DNA of 64,000 bases from Caldisericota bacterium (GCA_024655965.1 JANLFL010000002.1:222203-286202), one strand, 5' to 3'. Positions 16,451 through 24,915 are shown, counted from the stretch's first letter. Notes: a model not told the origin generated them from the sequence alone. A program made the numbers and translations.

Positions 16451-18643
16451 GTGAAAGAGAACGCCTCAACAGGTAAGAAGCAAAGCGTTGTAAACCTGAG
16501 GGAGCTCTTCGTTTTTTGCGCCCTTCTCGTGGGGATTTTTCTAACCCGCCTTTATAATTACCCCCTCTTCCATTCCCTTTCGGAAATGTTTTCCATTTTA
16601 ATCGCCCTGGGCCTTTTCTTGATCGCCTGGAACACCAGGGAAAATATCCAGAACAAGGGCCTCCTCTTCCTGGGGATTGCATATTTCTTCGTTGCCTTAA
16701 TCGATCTCGTCCACACCCTTGCCTATAAGGGAATGGGGGTCTTCCCGGAATTCACCTCGAACTTGCCCACCCAGTTGTGGATTGGCGCCAGGTACCTGGA
16801 AAGCATCAGCCTCCTTATCGCCCCCATCTTCATTGAACGCCCATTCAAGCCTCACCTGATCTTCCTTTCTTATTCCCTGGTGGTGACCCTGATTTTTTTG
16901 AGCATTTTCCTCTTCGGGATTTTTCCCACCTGCTATGTAGAGGGAAGCGGGCTCACCACTTTTAAGATCGTAAGCGAGTATGTAATTTCCGGGATTCTTC
17001 TTCTTTCCATGTATCTGTATTTCCAAAAAAGGGCCTTTTTCCCCGGAGAATCCCTGGTTCTAATAGAGTTTTCCCTTATATTCACCGTTTTCTCGGAAAT
17101 CACCTTCACCCAGTACGTTGGGGTGTATGGGGTCGCCAACATGATCGGCCACATCTTCAAGGTCATCTCCTTTTACTTGATTTACCTGGCGGTCATCTCC
17201 ACTGGCTTGCGGAAACCCATGGACCTCCTCTGGCGAGCTTTGAAAGAAAGCGAGGAAAAATACCGGAACCTGGTTGAAGGAATGGCGGAGGGGGTGGTGA
17301 TCCTGGATTCTGAGGAGAAATTCATTTACGCAAACCCCAGAGCTGAAGAGGTTTTCGGGATCACGGGAGGGGAATTGGAAGGCCGTTCCCTTCTTGAATT
17401 TATCCCTCCCGAAGAACTCCTCAAAGTAGAGGAACAAACTCGAAGACGAAAGAAGGGATTGACCGACAGGTACGAGCTGGAAATATCCGGAGCGGATGGA
17501 AAAAGAAGGATCATCAGCGTTTCCGTCAGTCCCATTTTGGACGGCCAGGGAAACTACAAGGGAGCGAGCGGGGTCTTTGAGGACATTACCCTCAAAAGGG
17601 AAAAAGAAAAGGAAGTGGAACGGCTGGCGGCAATCGTGAACTCTGCCAGCGAAACTTTTCTCCTTTTCGATTCCGGGGGAAAAATACTTGCCTGGAACAA
17701 AATGGCCGAGGAATTCTTCCCTTCCTTAAAGCAGGACTCCGGGGCAAAATCCTATCTGGACCTAATTTTCAAAGACAACAGGGACGAGGCCTGGGAAAAA
17801 TTTGAGGAGGCAATAAAGGGAAAGGGAGGGATCCGCTTTGAAAGCCAGATTAAAACTGAGGAAGGGAAGAGCATCCCGGTCCTAATTACCCTTTTCCCAA
17901 TCCCCGGGGCGACGGAAAAGCAGGTGGAAATTGCTGCTTTAATCGTGGACATCAGGGAAAGGAAAAAGGCGGAGGAACTCCACGCGGACTTCATCAGGTC
18001 ACTAGTACACGACCTTTCTAATCCCTTGTCTGCCTCCTTAACAGCCCTGGAGATGATTCAGACTGGAAAAAAGGATGGCTCGTCTCTTGAGGAATATCTG
18101 GAAATTCTCGGAATGAATGTGAAAAGAATCGCCAATCTCCTGGCAAATTTCTCCCGGGCATTAAATTGGCCCTCAAACGGAATCAACCTGGAGAAAAATC
18201 CCCGGAACTTATTTGAGATCCTTTCAAGGCTCCTTGAAGCACAAAAGCCCCTCTTTTCCCGAAAAGGAATAGAATTGCGGTTCACAAGCCAGGGTGAAAA
18301 TGTCATGGTCCTGGCCAACGAAAACCTGGAAAGGGCCATCGGGAACATTCTGGATAACGCTTTAAAGTTCACCCCTGAAGGAGGGAAGGTCGAGGTTTCC
18401 TTGCACAAAGAAGGCCATAAAGCCTTGATTTCGATCGCCGACACCGGAACGGGAATTTCTTCCTCAGACCTTCCCCACATTTTCGAGCGGTTTTATCGAG
18501 GAAAAGGAGCCAACACTGGAACCGGCCTTGGGCTTTACACTGCCCGCCTGGCAGTGGAGGAACTGGGGGGAGAAATCCGGGCAGAAAGTGAGTTGGGAAA
18601 GGGAAGCAAGTTCACAATCTCCCTTCCATTAAAGGAAGGGTAA
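16451..18643 (+). CDS. Membrane sensor histidine kinase (MASE3-PAS-PAS-HisKA-HATPase)
   Basis: A 730-residue sensor kinase with GTG start after CAGAGGAG. Residues 1-245 form about seven helices of the MASE3 type (LVHTLAYKGMGVF, LWIGARYLES, GHIFKVISFYLIY). Two PAS domains follow (about 265-375, VVILDSEEKFIYANP; about 385-495, FLLFDSGGKILAWN). The phospho-acceptor is His520 in SLVHDLSNPLSAS. The ATPase domain has the N box NILDNALKF, G1 ADTGTGIS, the F box and G2 GTGLGLY. No response regulator is adjacent, so the partner is elsewhere. A strong terminator follows at 18671. Confidence 0.9.
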   Translation: MKENASTGKKQSVVNLRELFVFCALLVGIFLTRLYNYPLFHSLSEMFSILIALGLFLIAWNTRENIQNKGLLFLGIAYFFVALIDLVHTLAYKGMGVFPEFTSNLPTQLWIGARYLESISLLIAPIFIERPFKPHLIFLSYSLVVTLIFLSIFLFGIFPTCYVEGSGLTTFKIVSEYVISGILLLSMYLYFQKRAFFPGESLVLIEFSLIFTVFSEITFTQYVGVYGVANMIGHIFKVISFYLIYLAVISTGLRKPMDLLWRALKESEEKYRNLVEGMAEGVVILDSEEKFIYANPRAEEVFGITGGELEGRSLLEFIPPEELLKVEEQTRRRKKGLTDRYELEISGADGKRRIISVSVSPILDGQGNYKGASGVFEDITLKREKEKEVERLAAIVNSASETFLLFDSGGKILAWNKMAEEFFPSLKQDSGAKSYLDLIFKDNRDEAWEKFEEAIKGKGGIRFESQIKTEEGKSIPVLITLFPIPGATEKQVEIAALIVDIRERKKAEELHADFIRSLVHDLSNPLSASLTALEMIQTGKKDGSSLEEYLEILGMNVKRIANLLANFSRALNWPSNGINLEKNPRNLFEILSRLLEAQKPLFSRKGIELRFTSQGENVMVLANENLERAIGNILDNALKFTPEGGKVEVSLHKEGHKALISIADTGTGISSSDLPHIFERFYRGKGANTGTGLGLYTARLAVEELGGEIRAESELGKGSKFTISLPLKEG

Positions 18644-18670
18644 TTTCTTATTTTCGGGCTTAAATTTTAA

Positions 18671-18698
18671 GGGGGCGGAAAACCGCCCCCCTTTTTAT
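18671..18698. terminator. Intrinsic terminator between the histidine kinase and moaD-like genes
   Basis: Perfect 8-bp GC stem GGGGGCGG / CCGCCCCC with an AAAA loop, followed by CTTTTTATTT on the plus strand. It ends the histidine kinase transcript and lies in the convergent gap before the moaD-like stop at 18717. Confidence 0.9.
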
Positions 18699-18716
18699 TT
18701 AATCAGGGAAAGTAGC

Positions 18717-18944
18717 TCATCCCCCAGAATAAATGTGAGAGATCACCACCCGATCCCCCTCCCTGAGAGGATGCTCCCGGGAAACCCCCTTCCCCTCAAC
18801 GGTCAAAATCAGGGGCAGGTCCTCGGGAATTTCCAGTTTCTGGAGGAGAAATGTTAAATTTGATTCTTCGGGGATTTCTAGGTCCTTTTCGCTGAATCCC
18901 ATCCGGGAAATTAAAGGTCCGATGAGTTTTACCTTGACCTTCAT
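18717..18944 (-). CDS. MoaD/ThiS-like sulfur-carrier protein
   Basis: A 75-residue beta-grasp protein starting at ATG 18944, 7 bp after the AOR stop. It begins KVKVKLIGPL, has the LLQKLEIPEDLPLILTVEG strand pattern and ends IYSGG, the Gly-Gly tail that is adenylated and thiocarboxylated in MoaD/ThiS. MoaD-like genes often sit beside tungsten or molybdenum aldehyde:ferredoxin oxidoreductases and are thought to supply dithiolene sulfur for the pyranopterin cofactor. The tight operon with AOR supports that role here. Confidence 0.85.
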   Translation of the reverse strand: MKVKVKLIGPLISRMGFSEKDLEIPEESNLTFLLQKLEIPEDLPLILTVEGKGVSREHPLREGDRVVISHIYSGG

Positions 18945-18951
18945 GGGGTTA

Positions 18952-20787
18952 TCACTCGAGTTTGGCGAACTTCTCAACTTCCCTGGCTTCCTCCTCGAGA
19001 CCCAGATCTTTGGCGGTTTTCCTGGTGGGGACCCCCCGGTTGTCCCATCCCCGGATGTCATAGTAGTGGTCAAGGAGTTGATTGTATTTTTCCAGCTCCA
19101 GGACCTTTCCAGCGATAATCCCTTCCTTATCAGCGTTTGAAGGATCGAACCAGGCCATTGGAGGATAATCCCTTGTTCGGTCCCAATTTGGGAATTCCCT
19201 CACCCAGAAGAACTTCATCAGGGAATAGATGCGGTCGGAGATCTTCCAGAAATCATCCAAGGTCCAGTTCAAGCCAGTGATCTTGTTGAAGTAAACGGGA
19301 TAGTGTTCAAGCCCCCAGCCAAGTTCCACCCAGGGGAAGCGGCAAGCAGGAAGGTACTCGAAGAGGCCACCCCGGATCCTTTGAAGTTCGATCACCTTCT
19401 CCGCTTTCTCCCTCCCATAAGATTCCCGGGTAGTATGCATTATCTCAAAGGTGATCACCCAGGATTCCTTATGGTGAGCCCCTATGGGACTTGTACCGTA
19501 AGCCAGAGCCATCCCCGGGATGAACTTGCAGTTGTAGGCTGAAATTTCCAAGCCCTTCACGTGCATGGCGTAATCCGAGGAACCTTTCCCGATCTTCTGG
19601 GCCATCCTCATCGTCCCCTGGGCGAGGAAATCCCCCACTCCTTCCCTTCTTGCCGTAAGTTTCAGAAGTTCTTTTGCTTTTTCGGCGTCCCCGAAGCGGA
19701 AATCCCCTTCGATGGCCCCGTGCTCGATGGCGTCAGCGTAAAAGGCGAGGACAGCCCCCGCGGAGATGGCATCCAACCCAAGGTCATCGCAGAGGTAGTT
19801 CAGGGATCCAACCTGGTCCAGCTCGAAGATTTCCAGGTCCGCGCCCAGCATGCCGATGTTCTCGTAATCCATTTCTGCTTCGTGGCCCTCATGGTCCCTG
19901 ATGGTTATCCCGCAGCGCATGGTGCAGTTTGGGCACCCGTATGTGGCAATTCTTGCCGCATTTAGTCGTTCGCCGTCAATTCTCCAGGCATCAGGATGAG
20001 AAGTCTTCCTCATGTTTCTCACGGGAAGGGCAGCAACTTCATTGCACCAGGCGAGGACTCCGGTTGTCCCCTGTTTGGACCATCCCGTGCGTTTGTCCAG
20101 ATCGCCAACCTTCCTCAGGTCCCCCAAACCGACTTCTTTTATCCCTTCGGGATCAGAAACGGGGATTTCCTTTGACCCTTTTGTGACAATGGCTTTGAGG
20201 TTTTTTGACCCCATCACCGCGCCCATTCCCGGTCTGCCACCCGCTCTCCCCTCCATACTCCGGATCATGGCGTACAGGACCTTGTTTTCGCCCGCCGGTC
20301 CGATGGTTAAAAGCCCGACTCCCCGTCCGTATTTTTTATAAAACCAGTCGTTGGTCTCGTAAGTTCCCTTTCCCCAGACCTCTCTCGCGGGAAGGAACTC
20401 TACTTTATCGTCCTCGATATATAAATAGGTAGGTTCTGGGGCGATTCCCTCCACGATCAGGGCATCATACCCCGCTTTTCTCAATTGTTCGGTCATCCGG
20501 GATCCGAGGTTTCCGTCCCCGTAACCTCCTGTTAGGGGGGATTTTGCCGCTACAACGGTCTTCCCGGTGTTTGGAGCGGGAATTCCTGCCAGAGGTCCCA
20601 GAGCAACTATGAGTTTGTTTTCCGGTCCCAGGGGGTCAATTCCCGGTTTAAGTTCGTCCCAGAGTATTTTTAGGGCGAAGCCCCTTCCCCCCACCCACTT
20701 GTGCGCGAAATCCTGATCGAAGGTCTCTTTACGGAAAGTCTTATTCGAAAGGTTAACCCGGAGAATATTACCAGTCCATCCCTTCAT
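18952..20787 (-). CDS. aor: Tungsten-type aldehyde:ferredoxin oxidoreductase (AOR family)
   Basis: A 611-residue enzyme. Start at ATG 20787 (MKGWTGNILRVNL, the usual AOR opening) after GGAGG; the frame is open 18 codons upstream without support. The [4Fe-4S] ligands are Cys285, Cys288 and Cys292 (YGCPNCTMRC) and Cys482 (YLPACRFPW). Cofactor-binding motifs TGKTVVAAKSPLTGGYGDGN and GRPGMGAVMGSKNLKAI are intact. The family oxidises aldehydes to acids with ferredoxin, or works in reverse. In this genome it could detoxify aldehydes formed from 2-oxo acids by the IOR pathway. It has its own promoter at 20821-20849 and is co-transcribed with the MoaD-like gene. Confidence 0.93.
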   Translation of the reverse strand: MKGWTGNILRVNLSNKTFRKETFDQDFAHKWVGGRGFALKILWDELKPGIDPLGPENKLIVALGPLAGIPAPNTGKTVVAAKSPLTGGYGDGNLGSRMTEQLRKAGYDALIVEGIAPEPTYLYIEDDKVEFLPAREVWGKGTYETNDWFYKKYGRGVGLLTIGPAGENKVLYAMIRSMEGRAGGRPGMGAVMGSKNLKAIVTKGSKEIPVSDPEGIKEVGLGDLRKVGDLDKRTGWSKQGTTGVLAWCNEVAALPVRNMRKTSHPDAWRIDGERLNAARIATYGCPNCTMRCGITIRDHEGHEAEMDYENIGMLGADLEIFELDQVGSLNYLCDDLGLDAISAGAVLAFYADAIEHGAIEGDFRFGDAEKAKELLKLTARREGVGDFLAQGTMRMAQKIGKGSSDYAMHVKGLEISAYNCKFIPGMALAYGTSPIGAHHKESWVITFEIMHTTRESYGREKAEKVIELQRIRGGLFEYLPACRFPWVELGWGLEHYPVYFNKITGLNWTLDDFWKISDRIYSLMKFFWVREFPNWDRTRDYPPMAWFDPSNADKEGIIAGKVLELEKYNQLLDHYYDIRGWDNRGVPTRKTAKDLGLEEEAREVEKFAKLE

Positions 20788-20820
20788 AACGAACCTCCAG
20801 AAATTTTTTTGGGCAAAACA

Positions 20821-20849
20821 ATAATCTAAAAAAAATGGCACGGTGTCAA
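20821..20849 (-). promoter_or_regulatory. Predicted sigma70-type promoter of aor
   Basis: On the minus strand, TTGACA (20844-20849) is followed by a 17-bp spacer and GATTAT (20821-20826, 4 of 6 matches to TATAAT). Transcription would start about 27 bp before the aor ATG. The 20842-21061 gap is AT-rich and holds no gene I can support. Confidence 0.6.
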
Positions 20850-21061
20850 TATAAAAAGGAATTTTAAATTTTACATTTTATTTAGAAATTTAAATTTGCG
20901 GATGAAAAGTCTTTTAAGGGATATTCAGTACACTGGAAATTGAAAAATTTTTTACCAGGGATTTAATAACCCCCGGGGGATAAAAAAGAACCCTGTTTTA
21001 AAAAAGCTTTCCAAAGGCTTCCAAAAATTCCCTTTCCGGGAGTGAATATTTTCCGGAAGAA

Positions 21062-21874
21062 CTATTTCTGGCAGGAAGGGCAGATGTAGGAGGAGGTGCT
21101 TCCCGTTTTTATCTTTTTTATTTCCAAACCGCAGGAGGGGCAGGGTTTCCCCTCGCGATACCCCACAAGAAAGTCTTTGAACCTTCCCGGACGATTGAAC
21201 AGGTCGGTCTCATAGGCCAGACCGCCCAAATCTGCAGCCTCTTTCAAGACTTCCCCAATGGCTTTAAACAGGCCCTCAACCTCATTTTCTTTCAGGGAGG
21301 GGATTTTTCGGTTGGGGTGGAGCCCGGCCGTAAAGAGGATGTCTTGGATATAAACGTTTCCAATTCCCGCAATGTTCTTCTGGTCCATGAGGAAGGCCTT
21401 GATCCCCCCTTTTTTCCCTTTCAGGAGTTTTTTAAAGTTTAAGAGGGTGAATTCCCCTTCTTTCATTGGGTCCATCCCCAGCACAGCGGTTGGAAAATGC
21501 TCTGGCAGTTCTTGATCACCGAGGGCGTGGGCGTAACCGAACCAGAAGAAGTTGATCACCATCAGGGAGCCATCCTGAAAATCAACCCTTAACCGGTACT
21601 TTTGAGGGAGGTTTTTCTCATCTTTAAAATACAGAACCTCCCCTCCCATTCCCAGATTTAAAAGGAAGGTGACCCCGGGACTAAGCTTCAGAAACACCCA
21701 TTTTCCCCGGGAACTTGCACCCTGAACCTCCTTATCTACAAGGAGCTTTTGGAAGTCCTCCGGGGGAAGGTTCAAACATTTGGGCTGTTTTATCTCCACT
21801 TTGGCGATCCTCTTTCCCCTCAGAGTCTCGTCCATCTGTCTGGCTAAATTCCAGATTTCCGGAAGTTCAGGCAT
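21062..21874 (-). CDS. Fpg/Nei-family DNA glycosylase, divergent zinc-finger
   Basis: A 270-residue protein of the formamidopyrimidine-DNA glycosylase family. It opens MPELPEIWNLARQ (Pro2 nucleophile and Glu3 retained), has SRGKWVFLKL (the beta-clamp Lys), NVYIQDILFTAGLHPNRKI (H2TH motif) and a C-terminal zinc finger with CPSCG...CPSC. In E. coli Fpg the finger turn carries Arg258 (QRATFYC); here the equivalent stretch is GSTSSYIC with no Arg, so lesion recognition may differ. Canonical MPELPEVE is changed to MPELPEIW. It would excise oxidised bases. Ribosome site AAGGAGG before the ATG. Confidence 0.8.
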   Translation of the reverse strand: MPELPEIWNLARQMDETLRGKRIAKVEIKQPKCLNLPPEDFQKLLVDKEVQGASSRGKWVFLKLSPGVTFLLNLGMGGEVLYFKDEKNLPQKYRLRVDFQDGSLMVINFFWFGYAHALGDQELPEHFPTAVLGMDPMKEGEFTLLNFKKLLKGKKGGIKAFLMDQKNIAGIGNVYIQDILFTAGLHPNRKIPSLKENEVEGLFKAIGEVLKEAADLGGLAYETDLFNRPGRFKDFLVGYREGKPCPSCGLEIKKIKTGSTSSYICPSCQK

Positions 21875-21991
21875 TTGATCCCTCCTTGGAAGTTATGCCC
21901 ATAAAAGGGGAAACAAAGGGAAATGTCAAATTTTCCTTCCCTGCTTTACCCCAAAGTGAAACGTGTCTTTTGACCTTCTCTCTTTTGTAAA

Positions 21992-22426
21992 ATGGGAAAA
22001 ATGGAGAAGATCTTTACCCTGGGGACGAGTTCCCGAAGCAAGGAGGAGTTTCTCAGACTTTTGGGAATTCATGGAATTGAAGCGGTTGCAGACGTTCGCC
22101 GCTTCCCGACCTCCAGATTCGACCATTTTAAAAAGGAGCTTATAAGGGAGCTGCTCGAAAAAGAAGGGATTTCCTATTTTTATCTTGGAGAGGAACTTGG
22201 GGGGTTCAGAAAAGGAGGATACGAAGCATATACAAGGACCGAAGACTTCCAAAGCGGGTTAAGGCGCCTTGTTGAAATTGCCTCCTTGAAAAGGACAGCG
22301 ATTGTCTGTGCCGAGCGCTTCCCCTGGAGGTGCCACCGAAGGTTCATCGCCCGGGAACTGGCACTGCGGGGATGGGAGGTGATTCATATTCTGGATGAGG
22401 AAAGGATTTGGAAAAAAGGGGGTTAA
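21992..22426 (+). CDS. DUF488-family protein
   Basis: A 144-residue protein with the DUF488 hallmarks: IFTLGTSSRSKEEFLRLL at the start, VADVRRFPTSRFDHF, YLGEELGGFRKGGY, and VCAERFPWRCHRRFIARELALRGWEVIHI, where the Cys-x-x-Cys-His-Arg region is conserved. The family is widespread and uncharacterised, and often lies beside DNA-repair genes; here it is divergent from the Fpg-like glycosylase. Start could be ATG 21992 or ATG 22001. Confidence 0.88.
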   Translation: MGKMEKIFTLGTSSRSKEEFLRLLGIHGIEAVADVRRFPTSRFDHFKKELIRELLEKEGISYFYLGEELGGFRKGGYEAYTRTEDFQSGLRRLVEIASLKRTAIVCAERFPWRCHRRFIARELALRGWEVIHILDEERIWKKGG

Positions 22427-22436
22427 GAATTAAAAA

Positions 22437-22458
22437 GGGAGGGCTTTAAAGCCCTCCC
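22437..22458. terminator. Bidirectional intrinsic terminator
   Basis: A perfect 22-bp palindrome (GGGAGGGCTT / AAGCCCTCCC around TA) lies between the convergent DUF488 gene and the secreted-protein gene. On the minus strand it is followed by TTTTTA, on the plus strand by TTGGTTT, so it is strongest for the minus gene. Confidence 0.85.
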
Positions 22459-22474
22459 TTGGTTTCAATTTCCT

Positions 22475-22960
22475 TTACGGACCGTAACCCGTAGGAACAG
22501 CGTGGGCAAACCAGAGATGGCCTTCGCCCGGGGAAGTTCCTTGATCCATTATTACCTCAAACTGTCCCCAGATCGGGTATCCACCTTCGCGCCAGTAAGA
22601 GGATTTTTCAAGCTCCGGACCAACCCAGACGATCTTGTAGTGCCAGACTTCCCCCGAACCTCCGGGGACCATCCCGTTCCACTCGTTGTCGGTCCAGGCT
22701 TCAGGGGTCCAGTCGGCACCATTAAACCTGGCATCGTCCCAGGCTTTGGACCATTTCATGACCAGGTGGTCATTGGCGTAGGTGGGATCGCCCCAAACTT
22801 TTCCATCTAAAACCCGGTCGACCCCGTCGGCTTTTCCCACAAAGACCCTGGCAGCGTAATTGTACCCGAATTCGTCAAAACCGCTTCCATTTTTGGCAAA
22901 GAGGGACGCGGGAATGAACACCAGGCCAAAGGCCAGAAGGAAAATCAAAATCCGTTTCAT
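22475..22960 (-). CDS. Small secreted protein of unknown function
   Basis: A 161-residue protein with a clear signal peptide (ILIFLLAFGLVFIPASLFA, cleavage before KNGSG). The mature part is rich in Trp, Gly and Tyr: NYAARVFVGKADGVDR, LVMKWSKAWDDARF, YKIVWVG and WGQFEVIMDQG. It may be a beta-sandwich; repeated Trp in strands suggests carbohydrate or envelope contact, but no family is recognisable. Ribosome site GGGAGG 5 bp before ATG 22960. Monocistronic, ended by the palindrome at 22437. Confidence 0.65.
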   Translation of the reverse strand: MKRILIFLLAFGLVFIPASLFAKNGSGFDEFGYNYAARVFVGKADGVDRVLDGKVWGDPTYANDHLVMKWSKAWDDARFNGADWTPEAWTDNEWNGMVPGGSGEVWHYKIVWVGPELEKSSYWREGGYPIWGQFEVIMDQGTSPGEGHLWFAHAVPTGYGP

Positions 22961-23103
22961 AAAAACCTCCCGTTCATGGTCTACCTCCGCTCCGCAGAAA
23001 GGAATTTCTTCCTCTCAATCACCCCCCGGACAAAAATGGTTAAATTGCAAAGAAAATTTTACAAAAAAATTTTTTCTTTTGGCTCATTTCGTGAAAAATT
23101 TTT

Positions 23104-23415
23104 TTAATTTTGGGGGACCCAGAGGGATATTTTTAAGTCCACCCTCCCATCCTCCTTAAAGGAAACTCCTTCCTTCTCAAGAATCTCCCTCTGTGCTCCC
23201 TCGCCGAAAATGTGGCCTGGTGCCAGTTCCCCCCTGGAATTCACCACCCGGTGATAGGGAATTTGATCCCATGGCGGTCCGGACCAGAGAGCCCACACCA
23301 CCATCCTTGCTCCCCTTGGTTTTCCCAGGGCTTTAGCGATTGCCCCGTAGGTGGTAACTTTACCCATGGGGATTTGGGCAACTATTTCCAGAACTTTTTG
23401 GGAAAAGCTCTCCAT
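23104..23415 (-). CDS. Alkyltransferase-like protein (MGMT fold with Cys replaced by Tyr)
   Basis: A 103-residue protein matching the DNA-binding domain of O6-alkylguanine-DNA alkyltransferases: FSQKVLEIVAQIPMGKVTTYGAIAKALG (recognition helix region), RMVVWALWSG, then IPYHRVVNSRGELA. The active-site PCHRV is PYHRV here, so alkyl transfer to Cys is impossible. Alkyltransferase-like (Atl) proteins usually have Trp at this place; they bind alkylated guanine and hand it to nucleotide excision repair. Start chosen at ATG 23415 (GAGG 5 bp before) rather than GTG 23418. Confidence 0.85.
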   Translation of the reverse strand: MESFSQKVLEIVAQIPMGKVTTYGAIAKALGKPRGARMVVWALWSGPPWDQIPYHRVVNSRGELAPGHIFGEGAQREILEKEGVSFKEDGRVDLKISLWVPQN

Positions 23416-23453
23416 CACATCCTCATTTTAATCAGGATAATTTCTTAAAAGAT

Positions 23454-23481
23454 AACTGGCGGAGGGCGCCCTCCGCCAGTT
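23454..23481. terminator. Intrinsic terminator (28-bp perfect palindrome)
   Basis: AACTGGCGGAGGGC and its exact complement abut, giving a 14-bp GC-rich stem just after the stop of the chagasin-like gene (minus strand). On the minus strand it is followed by ATCTTTTAAG; on the plus strand by TTAATTT. It separates this gene from the Atl gene. Confidence 0.75.
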
Positions 23482-23489
23482 TTAATTTC

Positions 23490-24404
23490 CTAAAACACCC
23501 CAACAAGGAGCTGGAACTCTTTTTCGGGGGGACCGCTTTCCCCCGCTTTCACGTAGATCAACTTCACATCCGTGATTCCGGGGGAAATTGGCGCAAACTT
23601 GAAGGTGAAAATACCCGGGGCTCCCAAACCTTGAGCATTAGAATCAAACGAGGGTTCTTCCTCTAAGGCAAGGACCTCTCCATCGCAGGACTGGACCTCC
23701 CAGGAATATCCCGCGGAGGGGTTTCCGGGCAGAGAAATTTCCATCTTGTTCAAGGGCATAACCAAATATACTGCGCTTCCGGAATCTTCCTCGGTTAAGG
23801 TGATCTTCTCCTCGGGCTCGATGAGTTTTACTTTCAAAGTGAACTCCTCAATTGGGGGGACGCTCTCCCAGGGTCTCAGATAAATAAACTCCAAAGTCAG
23901 TTCCCCTGATTTCCCCTGAGTGAGGAAGTTAAAGGTAAAATCCCCGCCTGCCCCAACAATATTTGTGGAAGTCTGGGTAGTGTAAGTTGGCTCTCCCAGA
24001 AGTTGAACCAGGCTCTGATCAAAGTCTTTTACTTCCCAGGAGTACCCGGTTGTGGGGTTACCCTCAAGGACAACAGAGAAAACCTGAAAATCACGGGAAA
24101 CATAGAGGGTTTTTCCGGAGAAGTCCTTCCCTAATTTTAAGGGATCGGCGATCCGGACTTCATATTTTGCCTGATCCCAGGTGACATTCTTCCCCAAAGC
24201 CTGGGAAATAAAGCGGATGGGGACGAAGGTCCTCCCCTCGAAAACGAATGGTTCCTGGTCGCTGGAAACCGGGACCCCGTTAACAAGGACGGAGATATCC
24301 CGGTAAGCGACCTCGATCTGACGGTTTCCGGTGCTGGCTTCGACGAAAGCTGTTCCTGCCACCACGGCTAACATCAGAAAAATCACGACGGTCTTCTTAA
24401 ACAT
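23490..24404 (-). CDS. Secreted protein: copper-amine-oxidase-N 'stalk' domain plus two chagasin-like (I42) inhibitor domains
   Basis: A 304-residue exported protein. A signal peptide (VVIFLMLAVVAGTAFVEA) is followed by a copper amine oxidase N-terminal 'stalk' domain (about 35-90: VLVNGVPV, EGRTFVPIRFISQALG). Two chagasin-like domains follow. The first has NPTTGYSWEV, GAGGDFTFNF and LRPWES. The second has NPSAGYSWEV, GAPGIFTFKF and VKAGES. These are the three inhibitory loops of the I42 cysteine-protease inhibitors. The protein may be a surface-anchored protease inhibitor. Start at ATG 24404. Confidence 0.85.
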   Translation of the reverse strand: MFKKTVVIFLMLAVVAGTAFVEASTGNRQIEVAYRDISVLVNGVPVSSDQEPFVFEGRTFVPIRFISQALGKNVTWDQAKYEVRIADPLKLGKDFSGKTLYVSRDFQVFSVVLEGNPTTGYSWEVKDFDQSLVQLLGEPTYTTQTSTNIVGAGGDFTFNFLTQGKSGELTLEFIYLRPWESVPPIEEFTLKVKLIEPEEKITLTEEDSGSAVYLVMPLNKMEISLPGNPSAGYSWEVQSCDGEVLALEEEPSFDSNAQGLGAPGIFTFKFAPISPGITDVKLIYVKAGESGPPEKEFQLLVGVF

Positions 24405-24915
24405 TTCTTCACCTCGTTCATCAAGTTAACTGTTTGACGCTCCAGGCCCCCCGGAGTTCCATGACCAGAAGCTTTTTGAAAACTTTTCATCCCGAAAACG
24501 GCCTTGGTTCCAGCGAATTTGACACGTTCCCAACACGGAAAATCATGGAAAGTTTAGAAATTTCCTTTCAAGCCCTGGGGGGTTTTCGGGTCTATACGGT
24601 TAAGGTCCCTGCATTATGCTTTGCCGAATCCCTAATTTAAGGCCTACAGTTCTTTCTTCATCATGGCCCATGAATTCTCAGAACTATTTTCCTCTTGATC
24701 CCTTTCAAAATTCAAGCCGCTGAAAAGGGCGCAACGGAAATCCAGCCCCAGGAAAGATGATTAAAGCTTTCTCAAGCTTTGACCACCCTTAGCGATCAGG
24801 GGGAAAATGCTCCCCAAGCTCATAAACGGGCTTTTTGGCTTAAGTCCGGGCGGTCAAGGAGTATCGGCAATTCTTTTTCCTCGAAACCTGAGGGAAAAAG
24901 GAGGATAATAAAAAA
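24405..24915. other. 511-bp intergenic region without a supported gene
   Basis: No open frame here has a convincing ribosome site or family. The left part must hold the minus-strand promoter for the chagasin-like gene. The right half (about 24715-24870) has several short inverted repeats: AAAGCTT-TCTC-AAGCTTT near 24765, and a GGGG...CCCC pair around 24801-24816. This compact, GC-richer part could be a structured leader or small RNA for the next plus-strand gene. I cannot match it to a known RNA family. Confidence 0.3.

Noticed and set aside
24434..24640. 68-codon plus-strand frame in the 511-bp gap
   Set aside because: No ribosome site and no similarity; treated as chance.
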